Counted from the first letter of the stretch, positions 45,243 through 54,115 are shown. The stretch: DNA of 64,000 nt from Azospirillum sp. OGB3 (GCF_014192915.1 NZ_JACHYN010000007.1:124001-188000), one strand, 5' to 3'. Notes: generated by a model not told the origin, from the sequence alone. Made by a program: numbers and translations.

Positions 45243-47171
45243 CACCCTCAGGGCCCGGTAGCGGGCCAGCGCCCACAGCGGGAAGCTCGCGGCGTAACCG
45301 TGGTATTTGAGGTAGAAGACGCGCGGGAATCCCACGGCGGTGAAGGGCTGCTCGCTCCACAGCCCCTCGGCGTCGCGGGCCGACAGCAGATACTCGACGC
45401 CGCGGTCCACCGCCGGGTGGTTGCCCTTCCCCGCCGCCATCAGCCCCAGCAGCGCCCAGGCAGTCTGCGAGGCGGTGGACACCGGCCCCTCGCCGCGCGG
45501 GTTGCCGGCCCAGTAGCTGGCGCCGTCCTCGCCCCAGCCGCCGTCGGCGCGCTGGTGGGCCAGCAGCCACTGGGCGGCGCGCTGCACCGCCGGTGCGGCG
45601 TGCGGCACCCCGGCGGCGTTCAGCGCCTCGAGCGCTGACCAGGTGCCGTAGACGTAGTTGGTGCCCCAGCGCCCGAACCAGGCGCCGTCGCTCTCCTGCT
45701 CGCGCTCCAGGAAGGTCAGGCCGCGGCGGGTCGGCAGGGTGTCGCGCCCTTCGCCCAGCCGGGCCAGCATCATGACGCAGCGGGCCGTCACGTCGGAGGT
45801 CGGCGGGTCCAGCAGGGCGCCGTGGTCGGCGAAGGGAATGTGGTTGAGGAAGTCGTGCTGGTTTTCGGCGTCGAAGGCGCCCCAGCCGCCGTTGCGGCTC
45901 TGCATCCCGACGATCCAGTCCCGCGCGCGGCGGATCGGCTCGCCATAACGCTCGGCGTCCAGCCGTTGCAGGGCCATCACCACCATGGCGGTGTCGTCGG
46001 TGTCCGGGTAATGGGCGTTGTTGTACTGGAAGGCCCAGCCGCCCGACGCCAGCCCCGGCCGCTGCCACGCCCAGTCGCCCTCGACGTCCAGGATCTGGCG
46101 GTCGATCAGCCAGTCCGCCCCGCGCCGGGCGGCGGCGCGGGCCTGCGGGCTGCCGGTCTCCAGCAGGGCGTTGCAGATGATCGCGGTGTCCCAGACCGGC
46201 GACAGGCAGGGTTGGCAATAGACCCGCCCCGGCTGGCGCACCACCAGCCCGCGCAGCGCGCGGCGCGCCGTCGCCGCGTCCGGGTGGTCGGGCGGCACGC
46301 CCAGGCAATGGAACATCAGCACGGCGTTGACCATCGCCGGGAAGATGGCGCCCAGCCCGTCCTCCCCGTTCAGCCGCTCGGTGACGAAGCGCACCGCGCG
46401 GTCGATGGCCGTCTGGCGCCCATTGGCCGGAAGGCGCGGCTCCACCGCGTGCAGCGCCGCGTCGAGCGCCCGGAACAGCGTGGCCCAGCCGCCGCGGTTG
46501 TTGTTGCTGTGCCAGTTGCGCACCCGCTCCGGCGGCTCGGTAAACAGCTCGGCGATGCCGATCCCGCGCGGGTTGCGGGCGCGCAGCCGGTGCGCCATGA
46601 CGACCAGCAGCGGCACCACCACCGTCCGCGACCAGTAGGAGATGCGCGAAATGTGGAAGGGCGACCAGGGCGGCAGGTTCATCACCTCCACCGGCATCGC
46701 CGGCACCGCCCGCCAGGGCACCTGCCCGAACTGGGCCAGCAGGATGCGGGTGAAGACGTTGCAGCGCGCCGCCCCGCCGCGCGCCAGGATCGCCTCGCGG
46801 GCACGGCGCATGTGCGGCGCGTCGGGGCTGTCCCCCGCCGCCTTCAGCGCGAAATAGGCCTTCACGCTGCAGCTGATGTCCATGGCGCCACCGAAGAACA
46901 GCGGCCAGCCGCCGTCCCTGCCCTGCCGCCCGCGGATGAAGGCCGCCAAACCCGCCTCCAGCTCCGGGTCGATCTCGTCCAGGATGTGGTGCAGCAGCAG
47001 ATATTCGGACGGGATGGTGGCGTCGGCCTCCAGTTCGAACACCCAATGGCCATCGGCCTGCTGCCGGCGGATCAGAGCGTCCGTGGCCTCGGCCACGGCG
47101 GCGCTCACGGCCTTGGCCGACGGCTCGGCCCGTTGGACCCGCAAGGTTGTGCTTGCGTTGTGGTCTTGCAT
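45240..47171 (-). CDS. shc: Squalene-hopene cyclase
   Basis: Class II triterpene cyclase converting squalene to hopene and hopanol, membrane-monotopic. The 643-residue protein has the catalytic acid motif in NNAHYPDTDDTAMVV (DxDD) near residue 385 and several QW repeats, such as QGRDGGWPLFFG, QSRNGGWGAFDAEN, QRADGGWGEDGASYW and EQESDGAWFGRWG. ATG at 47171 with GGGAG upstream is preferred; a longer open frame upstream has no family similarity. It is divergent from hpnN across a 172-base region containing the shared hopanoid element. Confidence 0.96.
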   Translation of the reverse strand: MQDHNASTTLRVQRAEPSAKAVSAAVAEATDALIRRQQADGHWVFELEADATIPSEYLLLHHILDEIDPELEAGLAAFIRGRQGRDGGWPLFFGGAMDISCSVKAYFALKAAGDSPDAPHMRRAREAILARGGAARCNVFTRILLAQFGQVPWRAVPAMPVEVMNLPPWSPFHISRISYWSRTVVVPLLVVMAHRLRARNPRGIGIAELFTEPPERVRNWHSNNNRGGWATLFRALDAALHAVEPRLPANGRQTAIDRAVRFVTERLNGEDGLGAIFPAMVNAVLMFHCLGVPPDHPDAATARRALRGLVVRQPGRVYCQPCLSPVWDTAIICNALLETGSPQARAAARRGADWLIDRQILDVEGDWAWQRPGLASGGWAFQYNNAHYPDTDDTAMVVMALQRLDAERYGEPIRRARDWIVGMQSRNGGWGAFDAENQHDFLNHIPFADHGALLDPPTSDVTARCVMMLARLGEGRDTLPTRRGLTFLEREQESDGAWFGRWGTNYVYGTWSALEALNAAGVPHAAPAVQRAAQWLLAHQRADGGWGEDGASYWAGNPRGEGPVSTASQTAWALLGLMAAGKGNHPAVDRGVEYLLSARDAEGLWSEQPFTAVGFPRVFYLKYHGYAASFPLWALARYRALRV

Positions 47172-47264
47172 CGGCGCTCCCGCTTTGCCCCGGTGTTCTC
47201 CATGGGTGTTTCCCATGGTGGAGGTATCTGGGTAATGAGGTGCCGCGGTTCGCCCATTGGTTGG

Positions 47265-47285
47265 AAGTAACATACAGTAGCGTAC
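47265..47285 (+). promoter_or_regulatory. Conserved element between shc and hpnN (copy 2)
   Basis: A 21-base element with core CATACAGTA, matching the hpnH-upstream copy at 18 of 21 positions. It lies 58 bases before the hpnN GTG. GGAAG at 47263-47267, then 17 bases, then CGTT also resembles the alphaproteobacterial EcfG general-stress promoter (GGAAC-N16/17-CGTT), but the hpnH copy lacks that form. Confidence 0.6.
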
Positions 47286-47343
47286 GTTGGGTGCCAGAGG
47301 TTGTCCTGGCAGACTGCGTACGCTTTCTAGGGAGACGTACAGC

Positions 47344-50031
47344 GTGACAGAACGGCAAGGTGTCCTGGGCCGGATGGCGGACCTCGGCCGCGCCATGATC
47401 GGGGGCCTGGGCGCCCTGTCCTGCCGGAGGCCGAAGGTGACGCTGGCCGTCTGGGTGCTGATGACGGTGCTGGCCGGCTGGTATTCCGCCGACAACCTGA
47501 CGATGAGCACCAGCACGTCGGACATGATCTCACCCGATACCGCCTTCCGCCAACACACCGAGGAGTACCGGCAGGCCTTTCCCTTCGCCGACGACCAGAT
47601 CGTCGTGGTGGTGGACAGCCCGTCCCCCGACCAGTCGGACGCCGCCGCCGTACGTCTGGTGGAACGCCTGTCCGCTCGAACCGACGTGCTGTCGGGGGTG
47701 GAGGTGCCGTCCGCCGACCCGTACTTCCACCGCTACGGCCTGCTCTTCCTCGACACGGAAAAATTGCAGGACTTGGCCACTCGTTTGGCCGGGGCGCAGG
47801 CGGCGCTGGGCGCGCTGAACGCCGCCCCGAACCTCCAGGGACTGGCCGACCTGCTGGATCTGATCCTGACCCACGCGGACGAGGGCGCGCCGGCCACCCC
47901 CTCCGAACTGCTGAACCGGTTGGCCGTCAGCAGCGCGACGGTGGCGGACGGCCGCCCCGTGCCGCTGTCCTGGACCGGGCTGGTGCAGGCCGCGGACGAG
48001 GAGGACCGGGCGGCCAACCGCCGCTTCGTCCTGGCCCGGCCCATCCTCGACAACAGCTCCTTCGGGCGCGGACGGCCCGCGGTGACCGCGGTGCACGAGG
48101 CCATCGGCGCGGTGATGGCGGAGCCGGCCGGCCAGGGCGTGGAGATGCGGGTGACCGGCGCCGTGCCGCTGCGCCAGACCGAGCTGGACACCGTCGCCAA
48201 CAGCGCCGGCGTCGCCACCATCCTGTCCTTCATCCTGGTTTCGGCGGTGCTGATCGCCGGGATGCGGTCGGGTCGGCTGATCGCCTGCATCATGGTGGTC
48301 CTGCTGCTCGGCCTGACGCTGAGCGCCGGGGCGGCGGCGCTGACCGTGGGGCGGCTGAACCTGATCTCCGTCACCTGCGCGGTGATGTTCTTCGGGCTGG
48401 GCGACGATTACGGCGGGCATCTCGGCCTGCGCTACCAGGAGGAACTTCGCCGCGGCCTGCCGCCACTGGCCGCCGCCATCGAGGCGGTGCGGGCGGTCGG
48501 GCCGGCTCTGGTGCTCAGCACTCTGTGCGCCATCATCGGCTTCCTGTCCTTCGTGCCGACCGCCTATCTGGGGCTGGCGGAGTTCGGCGTCATCTCCGCC
48601 GTCGGCATGGTGGTGGCGCTGCTCATCAGCCTGAGCCTGCTGCCCGCCCTCATCGTCCTGCTGCGCCCCGGCCCCGGCGTCCCGGCGCCGGAGCGCGAGG
48701 ACCGCGGCTTCGCCGGCTGGGTGAGCCGCCACCATCGCGCCGTCCTCGGATTGGCCGGAGCCAGCGCCGTCCTCTCCATGGCGGCGCTGCCGCTGGTGCG
48801 GCTGGACGTCAACCCGCTGAACCTGCAGGACGAGACGACCGAGGCCGTCGCCACCTACCGCGATCTGGCGACCACCCCGCGCACCTCGCCCTATTCCGTC
48901 AACATCCTGACGCCGGACCTCGCGGCGGCGCAGGCTGTGGCCGACCGGCTGCGCCGCCTGCCGGAATCCGGCGGCGTCCGCACCTTCGCCAGCTTCATCC
49001 CCAAGGACCAGGAGGCCAAGCTGCCCATCCTGGCCGACATGTCGCTGCTGCTCGGCCCCAGCCTGACCGCCCCCGCCACCACGGCGGCGCTGGACCAGGG
49101 CGGGCTGGAGCGGGCCTTCGCCGCGCTGATGGGCGTGGTGCAAGGCTATCTGGCGGACAAGCGCGACGGTCCGCCTGAGCTGCGCGCCGCCGTGCAGGGC
49201 TTCGGCAACGCCCTGGCCCGCGTCCGGCCGGAGCAGCTCGCCACGCTCGACGCCGCGCTGACCGGAGGCGTGCCGCCGCTGCTCGACCGGCTGCGCGAGG
49301 GCATGGCGGTGGAACAGCCGGTGACCGCCGCCGACGTGCCGGACAGCCTGAAGGCCCGCTGGATCGCCGCGGACGGGCGCGCCCGCGTCGAGGTGCTGCC
49401 CACCCACGATATTTCCGACAGCCGCGCGATGGCCGACTTCGCCGACGCGGTGCTGGCCGTGGCGCCCAACGCCACCGGTGCCCCGGTGACGGTGACGGAG
49501 GCGGCCCGGGTCGTCGGCTCCTCCTTTTTGGAGGCGACGGCGCTGACGCTGGTGCTGATGGTGCTGCTGCTGGTCGCCGTTCAGCGCTCGGTGACCGGGA
49601 TGGTGCTGATCCTGGCGCCGCTGGTGCTGGCCGCCCTGTGGACGATGGCGACCGCCGGGCTGCTGGACATCCCCTTCAACTTCGCCAACGTGATCGTCAT
49701 CCCGCTGCTGTTCGCGCTCGGCGTGTCGAGCAGCATCCATATGGTCACGCGCGGGCAGGATCTGGTGCGGGAGGGCGCTTCGGAGAGCGCCTTCGGCATC
49801 GAGCTTCTGGTGACCAGCACGCCGCGCGCCGTCCTGGTCAGCACGCTGACCACCAGCACCGCCTTCGCCACGCTGGCTCTGTCCAGCCACCGCGGGCTGT
49901 CGAGCATGGGGGTGCTGCTGGCGGTGTCGATCACCTACACGGTCATTTCGTCCCTGGTGGTCCTGCCGGCGCTGATGATCCTGTGGCACCGCTGGCGGCT
50001 TCGTCGCAGACCAGCAGCCCCGGCGCGGTGA
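47344..50031 (+). CDS. hpnN: Hopanoid transporter HpnN (RND family, MMPL-like)
   Basis: Inner-membrane RND transporter needed to place hopanoids in the outer membrane. It has 895 residues, with TM1 near 35-55, a large periplasmic loop (about 60-260), a six-helix block containing VMFFGLGDDYGGHLGLRYQE near 360, a second periplasmic domain (about 475-700), and a C-terminal helix block containing NVIVIPLLFALGVSSSIHMV. GTG at 47344 follows GGGAG. Its 3' end overlaps the convergent paraoxonase-like gene by 89 bases. Confidence 0.93.
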   Translation: MTERQGVLGRMADLGRAMIGGLGALSCRRPKVTLAVWVLMTVLAGWYSADNLTMSTSTSDMISPDTAFRQHTEEYRQAFPFADDQIVVVVDSPSPDQSDAAAVRLVERLSARTDVLSGVEVPSADPYFHRYGLLFLDTEKLQDLATRLAGAQAALGALNAAPNLQGLADLLDLILTHADEGAPATPSELLNRLAVSSATVADGRPVPLSWTGLVQAADEEDRAANRRFVLARPILDNSSFGRGRPAVTAVHEAIGAVMAEPAGQGVEMRVTGAVPLRQTELDTVANSAGVATILSFILVSAVLIAGMRSGRLIACIMVVLLLGLTLSAGAAALTVGRLNLISVTCAVMFFGLGDDYGGHLGLRYQEELRRGLPPLAAAIEAVRAVGPALVLSTLCAIIGFLSFVPTAYLGLAEFGVISAVGMVVALLISLSLLPALIVLLRPGPGVPAPEREDRGFAGWVSRHHRAVLGLAGASAVLSMAALPLVRLDVNPLNLQDETTEAVATYRDLATTPRTSPYSVNILTPDLAAAQAVADRLRRLPESGGVRTFASFIPKDQEAKLPILADMSLLLGPSLTAPATTAALDQGGLERAFAALMGVVQGYLADKRDGPPELRAAVQGFGNALARVRPEQLATLDAALTGGVPPLLDRLREGMAVEQPVTAADVPDSLKARWIAADGRARVEVLPTHDISDSRAMADFADAVLAVAPNATGAPVTVTEAARVVGSSFLEATALTLVLMVLLLVAVQRSVTGMVLILAPLVLAALWTMATAGLLDIPFNFANVIVIPLLFALGVSSSIHMVTRGQDLVREGASESAFGIELLVTSTPRAVLVSTLTTSTAFATLALSSHRGLSSMGVLLAVSITYTVISSLVVLPALMILWHRWRLRRRPAAPAR

Positions 50032-50992
50032 CCGAGCCGACGATCAGCCGCCCGTTCCACGAGAGCGCGACCGTGGCGGCGGGGAAGCGCCGCCCGTCCT
50101 CATCCAGCAGGATCTCCGTCCCGGCGGGGCCGAGCGCCGCGATCCGGGTCGGCGCCACCGTCCCGCCCGGCCAGCCCCCTCCCGGCCAGCCGTAGCGGTG
50201 CAGCGCCAGCCGGAACGGCGACGGGTGCAGCGCCACCAGCAGACGCCCGTCCGGGGCCATCGTCAGATTGTCCGGCCCGCCGGGAACGGCGATGCGTTGC
50301 GGCGGCGCCTGCGGATCGGACAGGCGATAGACGAGCAGCGCGTCCTCCCGCGTGGCGGCGACGGTCAGCCGGTCGCGGCTCGGCTCGGGGAACAGGCCGT
50401 TGGCGAAGCCGATCCCGCCGATCAGGACGCGGGCCGTTCCGTTGTCCACCACACCGACGAAGCCGTGCCGCCCGCCGAGGACGTTGTCCCGGATCACGGC
50501 GCCCCAGCCGCAGCCGCCATGGCTGCTGGTGAAGAGGAAGCGGTCGCCGTCGAGGAAGGCGACGTCGTTGGCCCGGCAGAGCAAGGGGCTGGCGGTGGTG
50601 CCTTGGTGGGTCAGGGTGGCGCCGTCAAGACGGTAGCGCTCGACCGTGGCCGATCCGTCCTCGTGGCGGCTGATGGCGAGCAGGGACTGCGCGCCATCCG
50701 GCTCGGCGCGCAGGTCGATGCCCGCCGGGCGCAGGCCGGTGGCGAGCGGGGTGACGGCGACGGTCGGCGCGTCAAGGGATCGCAAGTTCAGCCGATAGAG
50801 GCCGCCCGCGGTTCCGGCCCGGCGGTCGTAGGCGGACAGCACCGCCTGACCGCGCGCGGCATCGAGCGCCATGTCCTCGATGCCGATGATGGGGGCGCCG
50901 TTTGCGGTGACGGAGACGGTGCGGCAGGCGGATTGGGCGGAGTGGGTGAGGAGGGTGACGAGGAGGAAGGTCGTTGCCCCCACCCTCCCCAC
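49943..50992 (-). CDS. Paraoxonase/arylesterase-like beta-propeller protein, exported
   Basis: About 349 residues with an N-terminal signal (hydrophobic FLLVTLLTHSAQSA). The six-bladed propeller resembles PON1/arylesterases and SMP-30 proteins: GIEDMALDAARGQAVLSAYD, CRANDVAFLDGDRFLFTSSH, and GIGFANGLFPEPSRDRL, matching the calcium-site blocks of paraoxonases (ED, ND, FANG). Lactonase or esterase activity is possible. The start is unclear: GTG at 50992 or 50983, or ATG at 51037, because a GC-rich repeat abuts or enters the 5' end. It overlaps hpnN by 89 bases and sits in the hopanoid region. Confidence 0.75.
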   Translation of the reverse strand: MGRVGATTFLLVTLLTHSAQSACRTVSVTANGAPIIGIEDMALDAARGQAVLSAYDRRAGTAGGLYRLNLRSLDAPTVAVTPLATGLRPAGIDLRAEPDGAQSLLAISRHEDGSATVERYRLDGATLTHQGTTASPLLCRANDVAFLDGDRFLFTSSHGGCGWGAVIRDNVLGGRHGFVGVVDNGTARVLIGGIGFANGLFPEPSRDRLTVAATREDALLVYRLSDPQAPPQRIAVPGGPDNLTMAPDGRLLVALHPSPFRLALHRYGWPGGGWPGGTVAPTRIAALGPAGTEILLDEDGRRFPAATVALSWNGRLIVGSVTAPGLLVCDEAASGATGSSAPAGPPGTK

Positions 50993-51078
50993 TGCGTGGG
51001 GCCCCTCCCTCCCCCGCTTCGCAGGGGAGGGCGACATTCCCTCCCCCGCCCAGCGGGGGAGGGGCAGGGTGGGGGCAA
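50974..51078. repeat. GC-rich palindromic repeat with 13-bp terminal inverted repeats (copy 2)
   Basis: A 105-base element bounded by TTGCCCCCACCCT (50974-50986) and its exact complement AGGGTGGGGGCAA (51066-51078). Inside are nested hairpins of the CCCTCCCCC / GGGGGAGGG type. It overlaps the apparent start region of the paraoxonase-like gene. The same left end appears at 53992. Confidence 0.85.
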
Positions 51079-51101
51079 AACTCCACAGCAGCCCACGCCC
51101 C

Positions 51102-52229
51102 TCACGCCACACCGGCCCCCCAGCGCGCGACGAAGGGCGCCCATTCGCGGTCCACCCGCTCCCGCCCCTCGTCGGACAGGCGGTGGCGGTTCTTCGCGTA
51201 GTCGCTCACCGCCCCCAGATACGCTTCGAACTTCGGCCGCGCCGCTGCGAAACCCGGAATGTCCAACACCCGGTACAGCCGCTCCGCCTCCTCCAGCGGC
51301 GCGCGCTCGAATCGTTCGAACGGCACCTCGGCGAAGCGGTTGGCCGGGAGGTCGGCCGTGTCGTCGATCAGCGCCTGCATGATGCGTGGGTAGTGGTCCA
51401 GCACCACACGCTCCACGTCGATGTGCCCGTGCGGCTGGAGCGCCAGCCGCGCCAGCAGCGTCCGGTAGAAGCCCACCGTCGACACGAACACCGCCCGCGG
51501 ATCGCGGTGGATGTGGATGAAGCGCGCGTCGGGCCAGATCTCCCGCATCATGGCGACCCGCGCGCTGTAGACCGGGTTCTTCAGCAGGATGCAGCGCCCG
51601 CCTTGGGCGATCGACACCTTCTCCAGGAAATAGAGGAAGCGGCGCTTCCAGGCCTCCCGCTCCGCCGCCGTGCAGCCGTCGAAGTAGAGGCCGCGGCGCA
51701 GGTTCTCGTCGAAACGTTCCGGGAAATAGAGCCCGTGGTAGAAGGAAACCGGCGACATGTTCGCCAGCGCGATCTCGTCCTCCTGCGGGCTGTCGGCCTT
51801 GACCGGCACGTTGTCGATGTAGCGCCGCTCCGGCAGGGCGCGGGCCAGCAGCGGCCGCAGGACCGAGCCCAGCCCCAGCATGTCCCAGGGCAGGCCGACC
51901 GCGAAGGGGTCGATGATGCCGAATTGCGGGTCGCGGCTCAGCACGTTGTAGAGATGGGTGGTGCCGCTGCGCCAGTGGCCCAGGATGAAGACCGGCGGCG
52001 GCAGGCCGGCGGACCTGCGCCGCCGCGCCGCCACCCACCCGGCCTCGGCCAGCGAGAAAGGCGCGCGCCCGATGGCCGAGGCCAGCGCCGCCAGCGCCGT
52101 CGGCCAGCCACGCCCCCGCGGCCGGCCGTTGCGCGCCAGCACGCTCAGCAGGGTGATGGCGTCGCAGCCATACAGCGGATGGTCCGGGATCGGCATCCAT
52201 CCCTCTCGCCCCTTCGCCGGTCCACCCAT
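51102..52229 (-). CDS. Sulfotransferase
   Basis: PAPS-dependent sulfotransferase-family protein, 375 residues, cytoplasmic. The 5'-phosphosulfate loop is PVFILGHWRSGTTHLYNVLS near residue 75, and the 3'-phosphate region is DARFIHIHRDPRAVFVSTVG near 230. KNPVYSARVAMMREIWPDAR precedes it. ATG at 52229 has an excellent GGGAGG. The acceptor is unknown. It lies between the paraoxonase-like gene and the divergent hpnM, so a lipid acceptor is possible but unproven. It resembles the broad Sulfotransfer_3 group. Confidence 0.87.
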   Translation of the reverse strand: MGGPAKGREGWMPIPDHPLYGCDAITLLSVLARNGRPRGRGWPTALAALASAIGRAPFSLAEAGWVAARRRRSAGLPPPVFILGHWRSGTTHLYNVLSRDPQFGIIDPFAVGLPWDMLGLGSVLRPLLARALPERRYIDNVPVKADSPQEDEIALANMSPVSFYHGLYFPERFDENLRRGLYFDGCTAAEREAWKRRFLYFLEKVSIAQGGRCILLKNPVYSARVAMMREIWPDARFIHIHRDPRAVFVSTVGFYRTLLARLALQPHGHIDVERVVLDHYPRIMQALIDDTADLPANRFAEVPFERFERAPLEEAERLYRVLDIPGFAAARPKFEAYLGAVSDYAKNRHRLSDEGRERVDREWAPFVARWGAGVA

Positions 52230-52367
52230 CCGGACACCTCCCTTCGACAGCGCCGCGCAGGAGGATAGACCGGCCCGGACGCTGTTACATCCCATACGGA
52301 CGGTTGAATCCGCTTGCCCCGAACGGGCAGATTTCCACGACCAATGCAGGAGCATGGGAACGCCGCG

Positions 52368-53018
52368 ATGATTGGTTCCATCTCACGCCGGACATGGATG
52401 CGCGCCGCGCTGGCGCTGGCCGTCCTGGCGGCCGGCCTGCTGCCGGTCCCCGCCGTGGCCCAGCAAGCCGGCACCACGCCGGGCGCCCGCGCCACCGTGG
52501 CCCGGCTGAACGAGGCCATCCTGTCCCTGATGCAAGGGGCGGCGGGACGGGAGCCGGCGCGGGCGCGACTTCAGCGCTTCCTTCCGGTGATGCTGGACAC
52601 CTTCGATCTGGAGGCCGCTCTGCGGGTCGCCGCCGCCCCCTATTTCGACCAGTCCGCCGAGCCGGAGAAGCGGCAGGCGCTGGACGCCTTCGCCCGGCGC
52701 AGCGCCGCCCAGTATGTCGACCGTTTCGACAGCTACGACGGCCAGCGGCTCGAGATCGTCGGCGAGAGGCCCGCCCCGCGCGGGATGCTGCTGGTCGACA
52801 CCGATCTGGTGCGCGCCGGCAAGGCGCCGGTCCGGCTGAGTTACCTGCTGCGTCCGGAAGGCGACCGCTGGCGCATCCTCGACGTCCTGGCGAAGGGCAC
52901 GGTCAGCCAGCTCGCCACCCAGCGCTCGGAGTTCCAGAACACGCTGCGCGGCGGCGGGCTGGCCGCCCTGACGCGCGACCTCAACAGCAACGCCGACCGC
53001 ATCCTCGGCGGAGCATAG
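52368..53018 (+). CDS. hpnM: Hopanoid-associated MlaC/Ttg2D-like protein HpnM
   Basis: Periplasmic phospholipid-binding-type protein, 216 residues. The signal SRRTWMRAALALAVLAAGLL is followed by an MlaC fold: RLQRFLPVMLDTFDLEAALR, FARRSAAQYVDRFDSYDGQR and LRPEGDRWRILDVLAKGTVS, where the last is the typical strand pair with IxDV. HpnM genes accompany hpnN and hpnA in hopanoid loci, and hpnA follows four bases downstream. ATG at 52368 is best supported by family length. It probably shuttles hopanoids or related lipids across the periplasm (inference). Confidence 0.87.
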   Translation: MIGSISRRTWMRAALALAVLAAGLLPVPAVAQQAGTTPGARATVARLNEAILSLMQGAAGREPARARLQRFLPVMLDTFDLEAALRVAAAPYFDQSAEPEKRQALDAFARRSAAQYVDRFDSYDGQRLEIVGERPAPRGMLLVDTDLVRAGKAPVRLSYLLRPEGDRWRILDVLAKGTVSQLATQRSEFQNTLRGGGLAALTRDLNSNADRILGGA

Positions 53019-53022
53019 GCGC

Positions 53023-53988
53023 ATGGGCATCACCCTCGTCACCGGGGGCGGCGGCTTCATCGGCGGGCATCTGGTGGCGGCGCTGGCCGCGCGGGGCGAG
53101 CGGGTGCGTATCCTCGACCTTCAGGACCCGCCGGACGGCCTGCCGCCGGACGTCGAGGTCCGGCACGGCTCCATCCTCGACGCGGCGGCGGTGGCCCGCG
53201 CGTTGGACGGGGTGGAGCGGGTCCATCACCTCGCTGCCGTCGCGACACTGTGGGACCGCGACCCGAGCGTCTTCGACCGGGTCAACCGGCAAGGCACGCG
53301 GGTTGTTCTTGATGCGGCGGCGCGGGCGACGGGATTGAGGCGTTTCGTCCACTGCTCGACCGAGGCCGTGATGATCGGCCACCCGCCGCCTCGACGGCTG
53401 GACGAGAGCGCCGATCCGGGGCTGGAGGCGCTGGCCGGTCCATACTGCCGGTCCAAGTATCTGGCCGAGAAGGACGCGCTGGCCGCAGCGGCGCAGGGGC
53501 TGCCGGTGGTGGTGGTCAACCCCACGGCGCCCATCGGCCCCGGCGACCGGCTGCCCACCCCGCCGAACGCCATGCTGCGCCTGTTCCAGCGCGGCGGGCC
53601 GCGGCTGATCCTCGACTGCGTGCTGAACCTTGTGGACGTGCGCGACGTGGCGCAGGGCATGATCTTGGCCGCGGAGCGCGGGCGGGTCGGCGAGCGCTAC
53701 ATCCTCGGGGGAATGGATATCGGGTTGGGCGATCTGGCGGAGCGGATCGACCGGCTGTGCGGCCGGGTGCCGCTCCGCCGCCATCCAGTGCCGCCCGCCC
53801 TGGCGCTGGCGGCCGCGCGGGTCGAGGAATGGCTGTCTGACCATGTGACGCGCCGCCCGCCCACCGCATCGGTGACGGGCGTCCGGCTGGCGCTGGGCGG
53901 CGGTGGGTTCGACAGCGGCAAGGCGGTCCGGGAACTGGGTTATACGGTGCGGCCGCTGGAGGCGAGTCTGAGGGCGGCGCTGGGGTAG
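53023..53988 (+). CDS. hpnA: Hopanoid-associated sugar epimerase HpnA
   Basis: Extended SDR-type NAD-dependent epimerase/dehydratase, 321 residues. It has the Rossmann GxxGxxG in ITLVTGGGGFIGGHLV, a Ser of VHCSTEAVMIGHP, the catalytic Tyr-Lys pair in GPYCRSKYLAEKDALA and VVVNPTAPIGPGDRLPTP. It follows hpnM after four bases and is the HpnA type by context. Its exact reaction is not settled; it has been proposed to modify the hopanoid sugar head group. Confidence 0.88.
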   Translation: MGITLVTGGGGFIGGHLVAALAARGERVRILDLQDPPDGLPPDVEVRHGSILDAAAVARALDGVERVHHLAAVATLWDRDPSVFDRVNRQGTRVVLDAAARATGLRRFVHCSTEAVMIGHPPPRRLDESADPGLEALAGPYCRSKYLAEKDALAAAAQGLPVVVVNPTAPIGPGDRLPTPPNAMLRLFQRGGPRLILDCVLNLVDVRDVAQGMILAAERGRVGERYILGGMDIGLGDLAERIDRLCGRVPLRRHPVPPALALAAARVEEWLSDHVTRRPPTASVTGVRLALGGGGFDSGKAVRELGYTVRPLEASLRAALG

Positions 53989-53991
53989 GTG

Positions 53992-54115
53992 TTGCCCCCA
54001 CCCTTCCCACGGCTTCGCCGCGGGCCCCTTCCCTCCCCCGCTGGGCGGGAGAGGGAGCCTCCCCCGCAAACCTCATTCCCTCCCCCGCCCAGCAAGGGAG
54101 GGACAGGGTGGGGGC
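53992..54115. repeat. GC-rich palindromic repeat (copy 3) intruding into cueR
   Basis: It shares the left end TTGCCCCCACCCT with the copy at 50974 and ends with AGGGTGGGGGC; the core hairpins are of the same CCCTCCCCC type. It starts right after the hpnA stop. Its right end lies within the cueR frame, supplying the last residues ([13 protein letters not shown]) and stop codon of CueR. Confidence 0.85.

Noticed and set aside
47172..47558. N-terminal extension of shc by up to 129 residues
   Set aside because: It runs across hpnN and the divergent promoter region and has no cyclase similarity; ATG 47171 has a good ribosome site.
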